From contig OU612069.1 in assembly GCA_914767715.1 (NCBI GenBank), positions 28,331,387-28,395,386 on the forward strand: a stretch of DNA of 64,000 bases, given 5' to 3'. A model generated the notes under the pieces. It worked only from the letters and a program-made list of their open reading frames with translations. It was not told the origin of the DNA and ran no database searches. A program made the translations under genes and the position numbers. The stretch is from Membranipora membranacea. Its lineage: Eukaryota > Bryozoa > Gymnolaemata > Cheilostomatida > Membraniporidae. This document shows positions 48,901 through 60,274 of this stretch, in pieces (the first letter of the stretch is position 1; each line of letters starts with the position of its first letter).

Positions 48901-51474
48901 CCACTGATCCGACCCTTAATATCAAGTATTGGTGTTAAAATTACATTTTATTATTGGTTTGAGACAAGATATTTATGGTTATAATCATACGTCCCCCCCT
49001 CGTAAGTCACATCGCAAACTGCCACAGTTGCACTCCTATATATTGAGATTTTTATGATTTCTCATGAGTTCGACACTTGAGTTTCGTACACTGTCCCGAA
49101 TTAGTCTCGAATCTTCCCATAACACTAACAGGGTTTTGGGATTTGTCCAATCCTTGTTTATCTGTTCTGACACAGTCCTTATAATATGTCCTTTCTGCAC
49201 TGTTTTAAATGGATTTGAATTTCGTTAAATTGATTATAAATGCATTGAGGCCCTGTTGCAGTATCTATCTTATCTGTAAATTCTGATGTTACGCTCATAT
49301 TCATGTCCTTTTCAGTTGAGACGCAGAGTTATAAGACGCCATTGCCGCTACCTTCACTAGATGGAAGCTCAGAGGCCTCTGAACTACCACAGTCTGAAGA
49401 ATCTTCCGCAGACCAAACCATAGGTCAGTTTAGAGTTCAAAGTATGTAGCTTTGCACCTACTCATTTTTCAAGTTTAGCGGTTAGTATGGCGGTAACTTC
49501 GCTGTTAGCGTTGTCGATATATGACTCTCTAATCCCCCACAACACTATAATGTAATCTACTAGTGAATTGTAGTGACAGATGTAAAGTTTCCTAACTGAT
49601 CTTCCCCCATAAAGATTTCATCTTTGAAAAAACAATAGGGATGTTGATGGTTTATTATTTTTGTGTATGTTTGGCAGCTGGGTCAGTCACCTAATTAATA
49701 ATATATTCAATGCACCAACCAAAAATTCTGCAAAGTCGGAAGCTGTAACAACCGGTTAACACATGATTCTTATTTGACTAAATGTATACTAGCTTAACCC
49801 TGAAATCATGCTAATAGTCAATCCATGTCCACTGCACTGTACATCATTGAGTCATTTCCATGTCGTGCATTGGGAAATTTATCCAATTTGGCGTATAGTA
49901 TCCTAATAAGAAGGCATACTAATGAAACTGCAAAGTTTCTATATTTTCAGATGATGACAAAGTGTATGGGCTTTCCAGACAGTGTGCGGCCTGGGGGGAA
50001 GGTCTTGCTCATGCTCTCGCTTCCACCATCGAGCTGTCCCCAATAACTTCACTTTTATCTGTAGCTGTCAACGGTAGGCATCATAATTCCGTGAGCTGAT
50101 TTATTTGCTAACTCATTTTTTATATGATCCAATGAAGACGCGACATGTTGCTATTTTACCCAGTTAAATCTTCTCACCTCTGATTTTGAAGTCTGGGGCT
50201 TGGGTTTTTATAAGAATTTATCTTTGGATCTGTCCCTTAGGGTTTGGAAATTTGTTTGTTATCCACCTTTTTCATGCCTGCACAGATTTGATTCATAATT
50301 GTTGTTGAGAACCAAAGTGTCAAGCTAGTGGCTTGCAATTCTTCAACATGATGTATATTATTTCCCATTTGTACTAATGTCAACGCAAGTGTCTCTTATG
50401 TGATTTCAAGAAGCCTTGTCTGGTGATCTGCAAAATGACACTGGAAACAGCTCTGATCAAACAAGGGTGTATAATGACAGCCCAGAGAATCTACCTGAAC
50501 AAGAACCAGTCACCTCAAATGGGAGCAGCTCTGATAGCTCAAGTGGGAGCAGCTCTGGTGATGACAGCTCTGCTTCGAGTTACTCACCTTCTGGAGGTAA
50601 GAATGATCCTTTTGCACCCTTTAGTCTTTTAATTCTAACAGCTATATGCTGTAATAGCAGCAACAGGTATTTTTGGTGAATAAACCAAAGCTGTTACTTC
50701 TTAATAGTTTATGAGGACGAAGAGGTAGATAACTTTCTCGAGGTAGATAACTGTTTAGAGGCCTTGTCTTATCACTGAAGCTTGCCTATTATGACTGTAC
50801 CAAAGTGGTTCTGTTGGTGCAGCCTTATGTTTTACGCTAAAATTGTTGTTGCCCGTAATAGAGGTTTTTTCTTGGGAGTGTGTGGTTATTAATTACCACC
50901 ATTAATTTTAAGAATACAGAGGAAACTGTAATAACTGTGATGGGGCTGTTAAACACAAGTTGCCTTGTCTACCTTGCATGCATATTGGCTATCTTGTACC
51001 TTATTACGTTAATGGTTTATCAATCACTGGCTGTAAATGAAAAATAGTATGATATTTATGATAATGTAGAATATGGGCCTGTGAGAATGCCTAATTTATG
51101 CATCTATATTCCTTTCAGCTGAGGACGAGCAAGATACCGACGCAGAGGAAAATCAATCTAAAAATAAAGGTAAAACGCTTCTTTGTTTCTTCCTCAAAAA
51201 GCTTGTATGATATTTTGAAACAACTCAGTGATGAAACTGTTATTCTCATGCCAAATATTTGTAGCCACATTGCCTTTAATCTATTATTAATTCCATTTCA
51301 GAAAAAAAGTGTTGGACCGAAGAGGAGATAAAGAAGCTGACCAGTGTATGGGACCTCACAAAAAAGAAACTCCCAAACAAACAAGAGATGGAAATGGCAG
51401 CGAAAAGCCTTAACAGGAGCAAGCTTGTAATACGCTCAAAGGCTCAACATCTGTTAAGAAAACTAAAACAATAA
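42974..51474 (+). CDS. Tudor-like / acidic Ser-rich / F-box-like / Myb-SANT-like protein (11 exons, 550 aa)
   Basis: Exons: 42974-42997, 43221-43373, 43557-43572 (16-nt microexon), 47323-47577, 47997-48155, 48364-48768, 49316-49423, 49951-50073, 50411-50596, 51119-51169 and 51302-51474 (1653 nt, 551 codons). The first two introns are phase 0; all later ones are phase 1. Residues about 9-64 form a Tudor-like fold signature (CEIGDLVQALWRNGHWYKAV, IRVKFLEDEIVKL), which might bind methylated Lys or Arg. Exons 4 and 9 are duplicates rich in Ser, Asp and Glu. Exon 6 opens with an F-box-like segment (LPSELWVNICLYSI, DDLGTFKQLAATCSWMRD, about 206-240), which would recruit SKP1. The last exon has CWTEEEIKKLTSVW, Myb/SANT-like. 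It may be a nuclear chromatin or ubiquitin-ligase adaptor (inference). Intron 3 holds the 118-bp array. The weak donor GTTGGA after exon 4 is the least certain junction. Confidence 0.76.
43759..44047. repeat. Inverted repeat, ~100-bp arms
   Basis: Arms 43759-43860 and 43940-44047 are about 85-90% complementary by eye (left arm GAATGGGCAGGATTCAAGAA, right arm TTCCTGAATCCTGCCCATT). They are separated by about 80 bp. The element lies in intron 3 of the Tudor/F-box gene, directly before the 118-bp array. It is a MITE or foldback type. Confidence 0.8.
44100..46440. repeat. 118-bp satellite array with nested inversions
   Basis: The anchor ATTGGTCTGTCATC recurs every 118 bp: 44123, 44241 and 44359, then 44941, 45059, 45177, 45295 and 45413. 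Units contain CAACTCCCCCACTAAACC, ATGAAATGGGTGAGCTCTG and AATCCCCCACAAAGTAGC. Between the two blocks the unit and its flank are inverted around a 33-bp-arm palindrome (44590-44660, loop GAATT), and smaller palindromes follow at 44810-44960. A longer higher-order piece (TTTCACTAGATGTGTAACTT...) recurs near 44447, 45496, 45930, 46196 and 46973. It sits wholly in one intron. Confidence 0.93.
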
Positions 51475-51529
51475 ATCATAATCAAATCAACTGTTAACAA
51501 GGTGTCACTAGTTTTTTGTTTTGTTGAAT

Positions 51530-51535
51530 AATAAA
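51530..51535 (+). terminator. Poly(A) signal AATAAA
   Basis: Lies 56 bp after the stop of the Tudor/F-box gene. Another AATAAA overlaps the stop codon itself at 51470-51475. Confidence 0.55.
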
Positions 51536-51792
51536 GCTATGGTCCAAGCTAGAAACTGGCACTATTTACTCTCGGGTACATTGGATACAGTCAGTCAGAT
51601 GTCATGCAGAAGTAGGCAAACATAGGGTGAATAGTATAGATTAAAACAATGACATGTACTGTGACCAGCTACTTGAACTTTTTTAAACCCATTTATCTTA
51701 CACAAGGATGATAACTAAATCTCAAGATTAGATGGCTGACACTACTCCTAATCCGACTGATATTCAACCGCAGCACCTAGAACTTTGGTATT

Positions 51793-51934
51793 CTAATATA
51801 GTAGTTGGAGTATTTTAGTGTTTATCAATCTGTAGAACCAGATCTGGTTTTCGTTTTCAGTCAAGAAAATGGTACAACCCCCACAGCCCATCCTGACATC
51901 GAAGGGATGCTTAGCGTAATTACTAAAGTTATCT
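51793..51934 (-). CDS. Possible last exon of the NHL gene
   Basis: A frame reads DNFSNYAKHPFDVRMGCGG and later TENENQIWFYRLINTK, and stops at 51793. Its first base would complete the CC left by the last recognised NHL-gene exon (54751). The acceptor (AATGTGAG) is poor. If it is real, the LINE at 52.3-54.4 kb sits in the intervening intron. Confidence 0.22.
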
Positions 51935-52161
51935 CTCACATTACATGGAGTTATCTTCTTTTGAACAATGACGTAGGAATATATAATGCATTTGGGGGAA
52001 AACTGATGTATATAAATTTGACACTCTGTGGGCCATATAAAACCATATATATATATGGATATATATGGCCCACAAGGCAGGATTTTTACTACCCCCACAG
52101 GGCAGGTATTTTACATTCCCCCGTATCCTACAATTTCTAAGTATATATATATATATATATA

Positions 52162-52162
<1 letters not shown>

Positions 52163-52214
<52 letters not shown>
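52163..52214. repeat. ATTG microsatellite, 13 copies (LINE 3' tail)
   Basis: Thirteen ATTG units (CAAT on the minus strand), preceded on the left by a TA run. They follow the 3' UTR of the minus-strand LINE, as expected of CR1/L2/Rex1-type elements that end in short tandem repeats instead of poly(A). Confidence 0.95.
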
Positions 52215-52215
<1 letters not shown>

Positions 52216-52318
52216 ATTCTATCACTAACATAAAATAATATGTTGCGAGATAAGGGTGTTCATACTGAAAAGGAGCCAGCACATACAAAGAAAAATAAGA
52301 TTAAACACTGATGGATGA

Positions 52319-54370
52319 TTAAAAGAGAATATCATTTAAAATATGGATAGCATGCCTCAAAAAACAGTCTTTACCAAGGGCACTTCTGTGTTTAATTGTT
52401 CGATACCTGCCTGAGGGGCGTTTAGCAAGAAAGTTGTTCATAAAGTGGTCATCGTCATGGATATATCGGAGGGCAAGTGTTTCGGTACGCTTAGTCATAA
52501 GGCTGTCGAGATCATCTACTTTGGGTTTGAGCTTTGAGGCCTGATAAAAAAACTTGCTCAAACGTTTCTTGTCTTTAGCAAAAATAGTAGTGTATAATAC
52601 TGGTAAACAATAAGTGAGCAGGGAAACAATAAAACTTTTAAATAACATAGTGGCAAGGGGTATGTTGCTAAGATGTACAAAATTCCTGACAATATACATT
52701 CGCTGAATGTGTTCTTCAAAGCGCAGCTTTTGATCTAACATAATACCAAGATAAGTGACTTTGTCACACATAGTAATGCTTTCACCATTTAAAACAATAG
52801 GAGGGGTATGGGGCTTAGTTCGTTGAGTAGAAAATAATATTTCCTGAGTTTTGCTGGCATTTAATAAAAGATCATAATCAGAACATTGCTTAGAAATCCT
52901 GTCTATCTCGTTAAAGTATGAGTCTAGATCTTGTTGATTGGAAATGCAGCCAATGATACAGGTGTCATCAGCATACTTGATTATGGTAACGTTGCTCAAT
53001 TCAGATGTAATCCGGTCCGTATAAATGGAAAACAAAAGAGGACTTAAAACGGAGCCTTGAGGTGTACCAGTGTTTGTCTTGATGGGTCGAGATAGATTGC
53101 CGTCTACCATAGTTCTTTGTACTCTGTCACTGAGAAAGCTAGATATCCACTCAGTGACTGCAGAGTCGAGGTGCTGGAGTTGTGATATGAGACTGGAGAC
53201 ATTGATTGTATTGAAGGCTGACGAAAAGTCTAGAAATAAGCATCTTGCATAATTGGTGGCTAGTTTTTCTATGAAAGTGGTTACTGCGGTAGTCAAGCAG
53301 AGAATGGCATCTTCTGTAGAACGGTCTGATCTATATGCAAATTGATGACTGTCCAAAGGCGTATGAGAGATAACATATTGTTTAATGAGGCGTTCCATGA
53401 TCTTGCACAGGCAGCTGGTTAAAGCGATGGGTCTATATTGTTTCAGTTCTTGTGTATTTTTTACTTTAGGTAGTGGTTTTATAATAGCGGATTTCCACAG
53501 TGTTGGAGTTGTCTTGGCTGATATGGAGGAGTTGAATAATCTGGTGATAGCTGGAGCGAGTTGATAGCAACATAATTTCATCACTTTAGGAATTATGCCA
53601 TCGGGCCCAGCACCTTTCCTGGGATTGAGAGACTTCAGTTGTTTCAGAACGCTATCCTCCGAGATTTCAAAAGGCGGGGCAGTTTCAGTTGGTATATCAT
53701 AGGTAAGGGGGTTGTTGGAATGGGGCTTTTCAAATCTGGTGAAGAATGTATTAAGTTCATCAGGTGTGAAATTGTTTTTGGTGGTTGTAGAGTTGCTTGT
53801 AGGTAATCCGCTAAGTTTTTTAATGTCAGCCCAGGCTTTGGCTGGTTCCTTAGCCAGGTGCTGTTGTATTTTAAGAGAGTAATTCTTTTTTGACTTTTTC
53901 ATTTCCTTCGAGATAAGACGTTTGAGTTTGTGATATAGTTTATGATTTCTAGATTTATGAGCTTCTTGTTTCTGATCGATCAGTTCTATAATTGGCTTTG
54001 TAATCCAGGGTTTATTGTTGTTTCTTTTGGTGATATTCTTGGTAGGTATACATAGATCAGTGCAGAATTTTATATAATCCGTGAGTACTTCAGTTTGTTG
54101 GTCGATAGTGTCATTTTCTGATATCAAATTGTCCCAAATGGTGGTGTCGAAGCATGCTTTGAGGTTATCGCTGTTATCATCAGAGTAGTCTAGGCAAGTA
54201 GTTGTGACTGGTTTGCATTTTGAGAGTGGAGTATAAGAAGGAACAAGCTGCATTACAAAGTGGTCAGAGTCGCCGAGCTTGGCTAGCTGTTGAGATTGCG
54301 TGTATCCATGGTTGATTTTAGTATAGCATTTATCCAGAATATTATTATTGCGAGTTGGGGTTTTCATCAC
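52319..54370 (-). mobile_element. CR1/L2/Rex1-like non-LTR retrotransposon, intact 683-codon pol ORF lacking most of the endonuclease
   Basis: The ORF begins at the very end of the APE endonuclease (ILDKCYT, KLGDSDHF, residues 11-38). A basic linker follows, then the RT: AGPDGIIPKVMKL (254-266), YRPIALTSCLCKIMERLI (312-329), FAYRSDRSTEDAI (344-356), FLDFSSAFNTI (379-389), GTPQGSVLSPLLFSIY (435-450) and the catalytic YADD (466-469), then VTYLGIMLDQ. The C-terminus (RPSGRYRTIKHRSALGKDCF) is typical of fish-type Rex1/CR1 pol proteins. There are no stops or frameshifts, so the insertion is young, but it is 5'-truncated near 54400 next to a TA run. It lies beyond the last recognised exon of the NHL gene, on the same strand. 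Confidence 0.92.
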
Positions 54371-54389
54371 CTGATAATATGATAATACC

Positions 54390-54690
54390 CATCATTATAT
54401 ATATATATATATATATATAATTATATATATATATAGAGTGACTATCAGTGTGTAGGGCAAATCTTTGCATTGGAGTTGTCCGACCATGTCAGGCTATTTT
54501 ATCTACCATTAATTACTATTGGGTTAAGGATGCCCAACATGATTATTTAAGAGGATTTAAGACATGATTTTTGTGGGTCATCTAAAATGACTCCTTATTT
54601 TTGAGTGACACTTAGTTGGGGTCAAGTACACACAGATGACACTTAAAAGCACAGATTTGAATCTATATATATATATATATATATATCTTT
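54390..54690. repeat. TA microsatellites flanking the LINE
   Basis: TA runs at about 54396-54435 and 54664-54687 bracket a 230-bp spacer at the 5' side of the LINE. A further TA run at 52142-52163 lies at its 3' side. A TA-rich target would match the insertion point and hides any target-site duplication. Confidence 0.8.
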
Positions 54691-54750
54691 TCATGTACTC
54701 AGGTGGTTAGCAGAGTTAGAATATACAAAAAGTTATATTGGATCACTCAC

Positions 54751-57700
54751 GGGGGAATCTTTGTGATAACTACAAGACTCAGAGTGGGGTATCTACTCTT
54801 CTCAATAAGTCTGTCTGTGAGTCTCTGCTTCAAGTCACGAGGTATTTCTGTAACGGTGCCGTTGAATGTGACGTTTGTAGACCAGGTTACTGTTAGAGTA
54901 TCATTAGCACAACTTAGCTTAGCCTGAGAGCCAGCTTGTGGTCTGCAATCTGTAAATCATCCAACCAATGTGTTAGCAATTAGATCAATGTGAAATTAGC
55001 GTGGTTATATATTTCCAAAGTATTCTTTACATCTACCTTAAATTATGGTTTAAAAAAAGCAAAATTTTACAGATAGTTCAACTCGCTCATCTAAGTTTCT
55101 AGTTTCATGTTAAAGTGATCCCTTACTAAAAAACCAGTGAGTACCCCAGGCCTCCACTAACCTTGTTGACATATTTCCCTTATCTGGTTGACATTACTAT
55201 TGGCAACGCTTGTTAGAGTAGATAGGGCCGCGTTATCAGTCAGCAATGAGCACTTTATGTTATACTTGGCAGCCATATCAAAACGTCTCACCAACAAATA
55301 GTCTGAAACGTTATATAATAACCGACATGTAAAAGTCTTATTTCTCTGTAGTTGAGTCGAATTGTATTTAGAGATACTATTTTTGGCAGTAGCAAATCTT
55401 TTGATTAAAGACACGACTGTTGGATAATATGGATAATATATGGTACCAAAATCCCATCAAACAAAATGTCTATAGTCCTGATTGAGAGTCCACCATTACG
55501 TGCCAAGAGAAATAAGACTGTACCTTTGATCTCTACTTTTAGTGAGCAGTTCTTATCTCCGTATATATTATAATAGTAGACTCCCACTGGTAGTTCTTAT
55601 CTCTGTATAGCGCCATCTAGTGTCAGATCAACTGCAGATAATCCAGTGGAAGGAGAGATAATTCCTTTGATATCCTCTGGACATTTTTCAATTCTAGATG
55701 TCGTACCTGATAAAGCAGTTAAAAACTACATCGTAAAAAACTTAAATGCTCAAAGGAGGATAAGCGGTTATTAAAGTGGACCATATGCCACGATATGAAA
55801 CACTTGTATTCAAGCAGGCCTGAATGCTTCTTACTACATATATTTAACAGAACTCAAACTGACATCTTGAGAAAGGCTGATTTTCACAGTTTGGTTGTTT
55901 ACCAGCTTGGTTGCTTACCAGCTTGACGTAGTATTTGAGAACAGGAGCATGTGTACCGAGTGTACTCGGTCCTAGATAATTGTGTGTTCAGTTTAAAGCT
56001 TTGCAGAGTGTGACAATGAGTAGAAGGTATCATATATTCTCACCATTACTTATGACTACAATATTTATAGTACAGTTGTCTCTATGTATCACATGACTTC
56101 CCACAGCATATTCAGATTTTACATCAGGAGTAATGTCCACTAATGTTCTCTCTTCTTTAGATGTCACATAAAGTGTCATATTTCTGTCCTGACAGGGTTC
56201 TCTGGTGTTAGTTTCTACAGAAGTATTTATCGGTAGCACCATGAGTACAAAATATATCAGTTAGTTAGAAATGAATTTAGGCCAGTGGAGGATTTGTATG
56301 ACTGATAACAATAAGCATCTAACTATTTTAACTGTCAGCTACAATGAGAGTGCGAGGACCGATAAACACAAGGTCTTTTGGGTTGTAGAAAAGCGAGTTG
56401 AACAGAGTGCTGTCTCGGTAGCCTGCATTCCCTGAGCCAGCGACAGTTCTGATTGTTTTCTCTCTGTATGTGATGCAGAGAGCGCCATAAAGTTGGCGGT
56501 CGTGTGTCACAAAGAGATTGCCTTCCTCGTCCTGTATCAAGTAACTGATGGTCTGTAGGAGGTCAGATTTGATGAAAGTACCAACAGCTCCACTGTTAAT
56601 GTCGACAGTCCTCGCAGCTTTGTTATTGTAGTCAGCGACGAGAAGCTGACTCTCATCTTTATTGTCTCTAATTACAGATCGGGGACCGTTGAACCGACCT
56701 GGGCGTCCGTCTGTGTATCTTGGTGTGCCACACTGTCCACTTAACACCGAAGTACTCACGGTCTGACGGTTAATCGTTCCCAGACAGATTAGCTTGGTCA
56801 ACTACAACAAACCGTTTATCTGTGATCTGTGTGAATCCAGTAATAGTATGGAATCGGGCTGCAGCTCCTCTTCCTTCTCTGTATCCTTCTTCATTAGCTG
56901 TTCCCGCTATAAGGTGAGTTATATATCGACTACTAGTCATTAGTGAGTGCTTGTTGGTAAAAACAACACTACCTGGTCTGTAGATATCCATCTCCATGTG
57001 ATAAACATAAGCAGAAGTGGTGATGAAGTTTGCAGTTGTAGATCTCTCTAATCTATAAATATGCATATTATGCAACATGACAGTGTTATTGATAATGGTT
57101 AAAAGGTCTCTATACAAAACGGCAGAATCGCCATCCCATGAATTAAACTTGGGTATCCATAAAGAAAAAGCTCTTTGCAAAATTTAAAAGATATCAGATT
57201 GTATTAACTAATCATGAAACAGTTGCTTTTGGAGGTGTCATGAAATATATACGATCAGATTTAAAAACAACTGAAGTGATTTGATTAAGCAATTTGTCTT
57301 GACACGATCAATATCTAAAAATGTTTAAAACTGTAATTTATTTTCACCGCAAAATTTGCCAAATGTTGAAGTGGCCTACCTATCAACAAGAGACTGGGTA
57401 TTCTGATCCATACTCCAACTATACTCAATAGCTATACAGCATAGTACCTATAAAATCAGCTACTTTGATAAATGACATAGACAATAACCTGAGATGTCCA
57501 TTGAATGGCAACAATGAGTTAACAAGTGTTCTCACACTGGGTCTGAATTGATTTGTAGTATAGTCTAATGTCATTGTCACAGTCATAGATTTTTTTTCAT
57601 TAAATGGAAGCACCATTATTGGTAGATCTGACTGTGATGATTAAGAATTGAGTATTCAACTTCAGGATTTAAGTTAAAACTTATTAGGTCGAGCAAAGAA

Positions 57701-57998
57701 AGTTCCGAAGCTTGGTCATAAATGATCAAACAAAGTCATATGCAGCAGCCAAGAGCCATAATAATTATATTCTTTGAGAAATGTCATCCAAAGTTACTAT
57801 TCATTTCATGTTCAGAGAGAATCCTACATTGCTTGGTTGTGATGACGTTCATAGTGTTTGCCTTCCCATAGGTGAGGTAAAACATATTCATTTTTTAAAA
57901 TCAGAATAAAATATCAACAAAGTAACGGTAGAGAGCTCTCATTTTTCTCTCATACTCACAAAGAAAACAGATAGCCTTGGTGGCATGGTTCCAGTCAT
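54751..57998 (-). pseudogene. NHL-repeat extracellular-type gene, disrupted (at least 7 exons)
   Basis: Exons: 57960-57998 (start MTGTMPPRLSVFF), 57489-57631, 56333-57172, 56044-56214, 55524-55706, 55162-55416 and 54751-54949. All phases agree if two lesions are ignored. The large exon carries three NHL-type repeats (LIAGTANEEGYREGRGAAAR, LSGQCGTPRYTDGRPGRFNG, VAGSGNAGYRDSTLFNS), a beta-propeller probably used for protein or carbohydrate binding outside the cell. Later exons are symmetric phase 1-1 modules with Cys and N-glycosylation sites (CQDRNMTLYV, CSLKVEIK, NKTFTCRLLYNVS, CRPQAGSQAKLSC). Lesions: one extra base near 56788, which breaks QANCLGTINR, and TAA at 55597-55599 in exon 5. The 3' end was not found before the LINE at 54.4 kb. 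It is a decaying gene, or a real gene with sequencing errors. Confidence 0.66.
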
Positions 57999-60005
57999 GC
58001 TGGATTCAGCTGTTGAAATACAGGATCTTGTTCTTTGACACTTCCGATTTTGCCACTGTTTGATCTGCAAATGAGGCACTAGAAGGTTTTAACATTTCAC
58101 TAGATAATGCTATTACATGGGCCCTGCATGATCAGGTATATCATGTTACGTGCGTCAAACTTCAGATAAGACGACCACGTTAACCTTTCGCTGCTTTGCT
58201 TCAATTTATTGACGCATGAATCTCTTATCAGTGGAATGGCTTGAGGTAGACAATGTCAGGTTATGTCATTAGCCTAGTTTTATCGAAGCTTTCTGTACAT
58301 AATCAGATTGAATTGTTGTGTGGATCAAACTGCTGATGAGAGTGCTAAGCTACACAGCTTAGGTACTGAATATTGTTGCCATGTGTGTCTGTTATCCATG
58401 TCAATTTTACTTGGATATTTGGCTACAATATTATGTCTATAAGGAAATTATGTCTGAGGATAATGCTCAGCAAACAAATAAATAATGAGCCAGATTTAAT
58501 TAACTGAATACAATTTTTGTTTCACTCTTTTAGAAAGGATTTGATGCATACTATATTTGAACATAGTACAATTGAAACATAAGAATAAGTCATTGAGAAT
58601 GGATTTCCTAGGCTGCTGTTCTCCATTCAATTTTTTGCCATTGCAACTTTTTGAGTGTTTGTGATCATGCAGGCAAAGTTATCAAGTTATTTTGTTGAGG
58701 TTGGACCTAAGGATATTGCTTGTTTACCACAACCAATGTCATGAATTGATTGAAAAATCGGTACTCATGATTGACATGATCTCGTTTTCTAATAAATTCA
58801 ATGTATATATTTAATGGATCAATCGACATGATATAAGTTTAAATTAAATATTCTATCATGAAACTATGTCAACAAACTGCCTTGCTGTATGTACTAATAA
58901 AGAAATTTAATGCAAGCCCTTTTGAGATGCAGACTAGTCTATAATATGTAGTCGAAAGTCATTGTAAGATCTATTATGTGGAAGCCACCTTAATCCTCTT
59001 GTCTTTGTCATACTGTTGAGTAAGTAGTATTGGATCAATGTGTTTGCAGTAAAAAAGATACACACAGTGTTGTGATTATGATGGTTGTTTGATTTAGAGA
59101 TATAAGTTGTTTGTTGGTAGGATGAAGCCAGGATGAAGCCAGGGTGAATCCCTCATGAAAAGAGCGGGAATCAAACCTGAGACCTCTTGCTTGATACCTA
59201 AGGATGAGATAATATGCCATTTTCAAGAATAATACACTTGGAATTACTGGCAGCCAAGTTTTTGTGAGTGATAAGATTTCAACAGCCACTACATTAAGGT
59301 CCTTTTGCTGTCAAACTTTTGCCTTGGCTACTTGTGGGTTTATATTTGCAACGGTATGATTCCACACTTTCTACTGTACCTATACCAAAACCAAGATCAA
59401 TTGTGAAAGTTACATAACCATCCCAGCCTAAACCAAAAGACAATAGCTACCGCACGCTGTCTTGATCTCAAATAAATCCCATGAAGGGGATCTTCTGGAT
59501 GTGTTAAAACAATTCTAGGATATAGTGAATGGTCACTGTCTTGCCAATCTTTCTAAAATGAGTCATGGATTGGTTTTAAATAAAGACATTGAGAGAGGAG
59601 AGATCGGAATTTTATAAGATCATGTTTTACAGGCATGCTATCGCATGGAGTATCAAAGGTTAAAATTGATAAAAATACACAAACCGGTCAGTGATGTTGA
59701 AACAAAATACATTTGGAAATTATTTGATAGCATTTAAAGAATAAACTTCGTCCGAGCAGTGCAGTTCTTTGGGTAGGACAAACAAGTTTTCTATGATTCC
59801 TGCCAGTGGTTGGTTTTGGTATGAGACTGATGGTAGTTAAAGTAGGTCGTGGGAGAGGGGATGCACGGGGATTAATCATAATTAGTATTTGCTATTGACA
59901 AGCTAGACTTTTGGATAATGAGTGTAATGTCACGCCTAGTTTTTTTTTTATGCTATAATATTAGTTTAGTCAATTAAGAATTTGGCATTTTAGTAAATAA
60001 TACAG
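57999..60005. other. Upstream region of the NHL gene and spacer, no gene seen
   Basis: AT-rich; holds the SINE-like copy at 59095-59200. A minus-strand frame at 59688-59879 is proline- and threonine-rich but has no splice context. Confidence 0.35.
59095..59200 (-). mobile_element. tRNA-derived SINE-like copy 3 (best preserved)
   Basis: On the minus strand AAGAGGTCTCAGGTTTGATT and CCCGCTCTT form a B-box-like tRNA T-arm. A body follows with GAGGGATTCACCCTGGCTTC and a duplicated CTGGCTTCATC, then CCTACCAACAAAC. The body motifs recur in the copy near 15.0 kb and the head recurs near 32.1 kb, so three copies of one family are in the window. No complete A-box was found, so it is not a functional tRNA gene. 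Confidence 0.55.
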
Positions 60006-60274
60006 ATGAAAGAAAAGCAAGGGCTCAGCCAGATAGTCCGAAGACTAGGGTGACTGCTGTCCCGATGGTTACCCATGAAGAACACCCACACAAGCTGATA
60101 AGTCGAAGCATGAGTCAGCACAGCACCCGCTGTCGAGCATGGATCCAAAGGCGCTCAGCCGGACTAGACAAGGGATTGTTCCCAGATCCTGTCCAATCTT
60201 CCAAAAGGTACCTGTTGTACAGTTTCACACCTGTGTACAACAGGGACCTCCCACCCCTGTTGTTGTTAGATTGA
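60006..60274 (+). CDS. Possible terminal exon, Arg/Ser-rich, unknown gene
   Basis: An acceptor (AAATAATACAG) ends at 60005. The frame then reads ERKARAQPDSPKTRVTAVPM, THEEHPHKLISRSMSQHS, RRSAGLDKGLFPDP and ends at TGA 60272-60274; a donor-like AG|GTAC at 60206 is an alternative end. The composition looks like a basic cytoplasmic or nuclear tail. No partner exons upstream were recognised. A 15-bp-arm hairpin (60207-60221 with 60234-60248) overlaps its end. Confidence 0.3.

Noticed and set aside
59095-59200. Functional tRNA gene
   Set aside because: B-box-like motif only; no A-box and no cloverleaf can be folded by eye.
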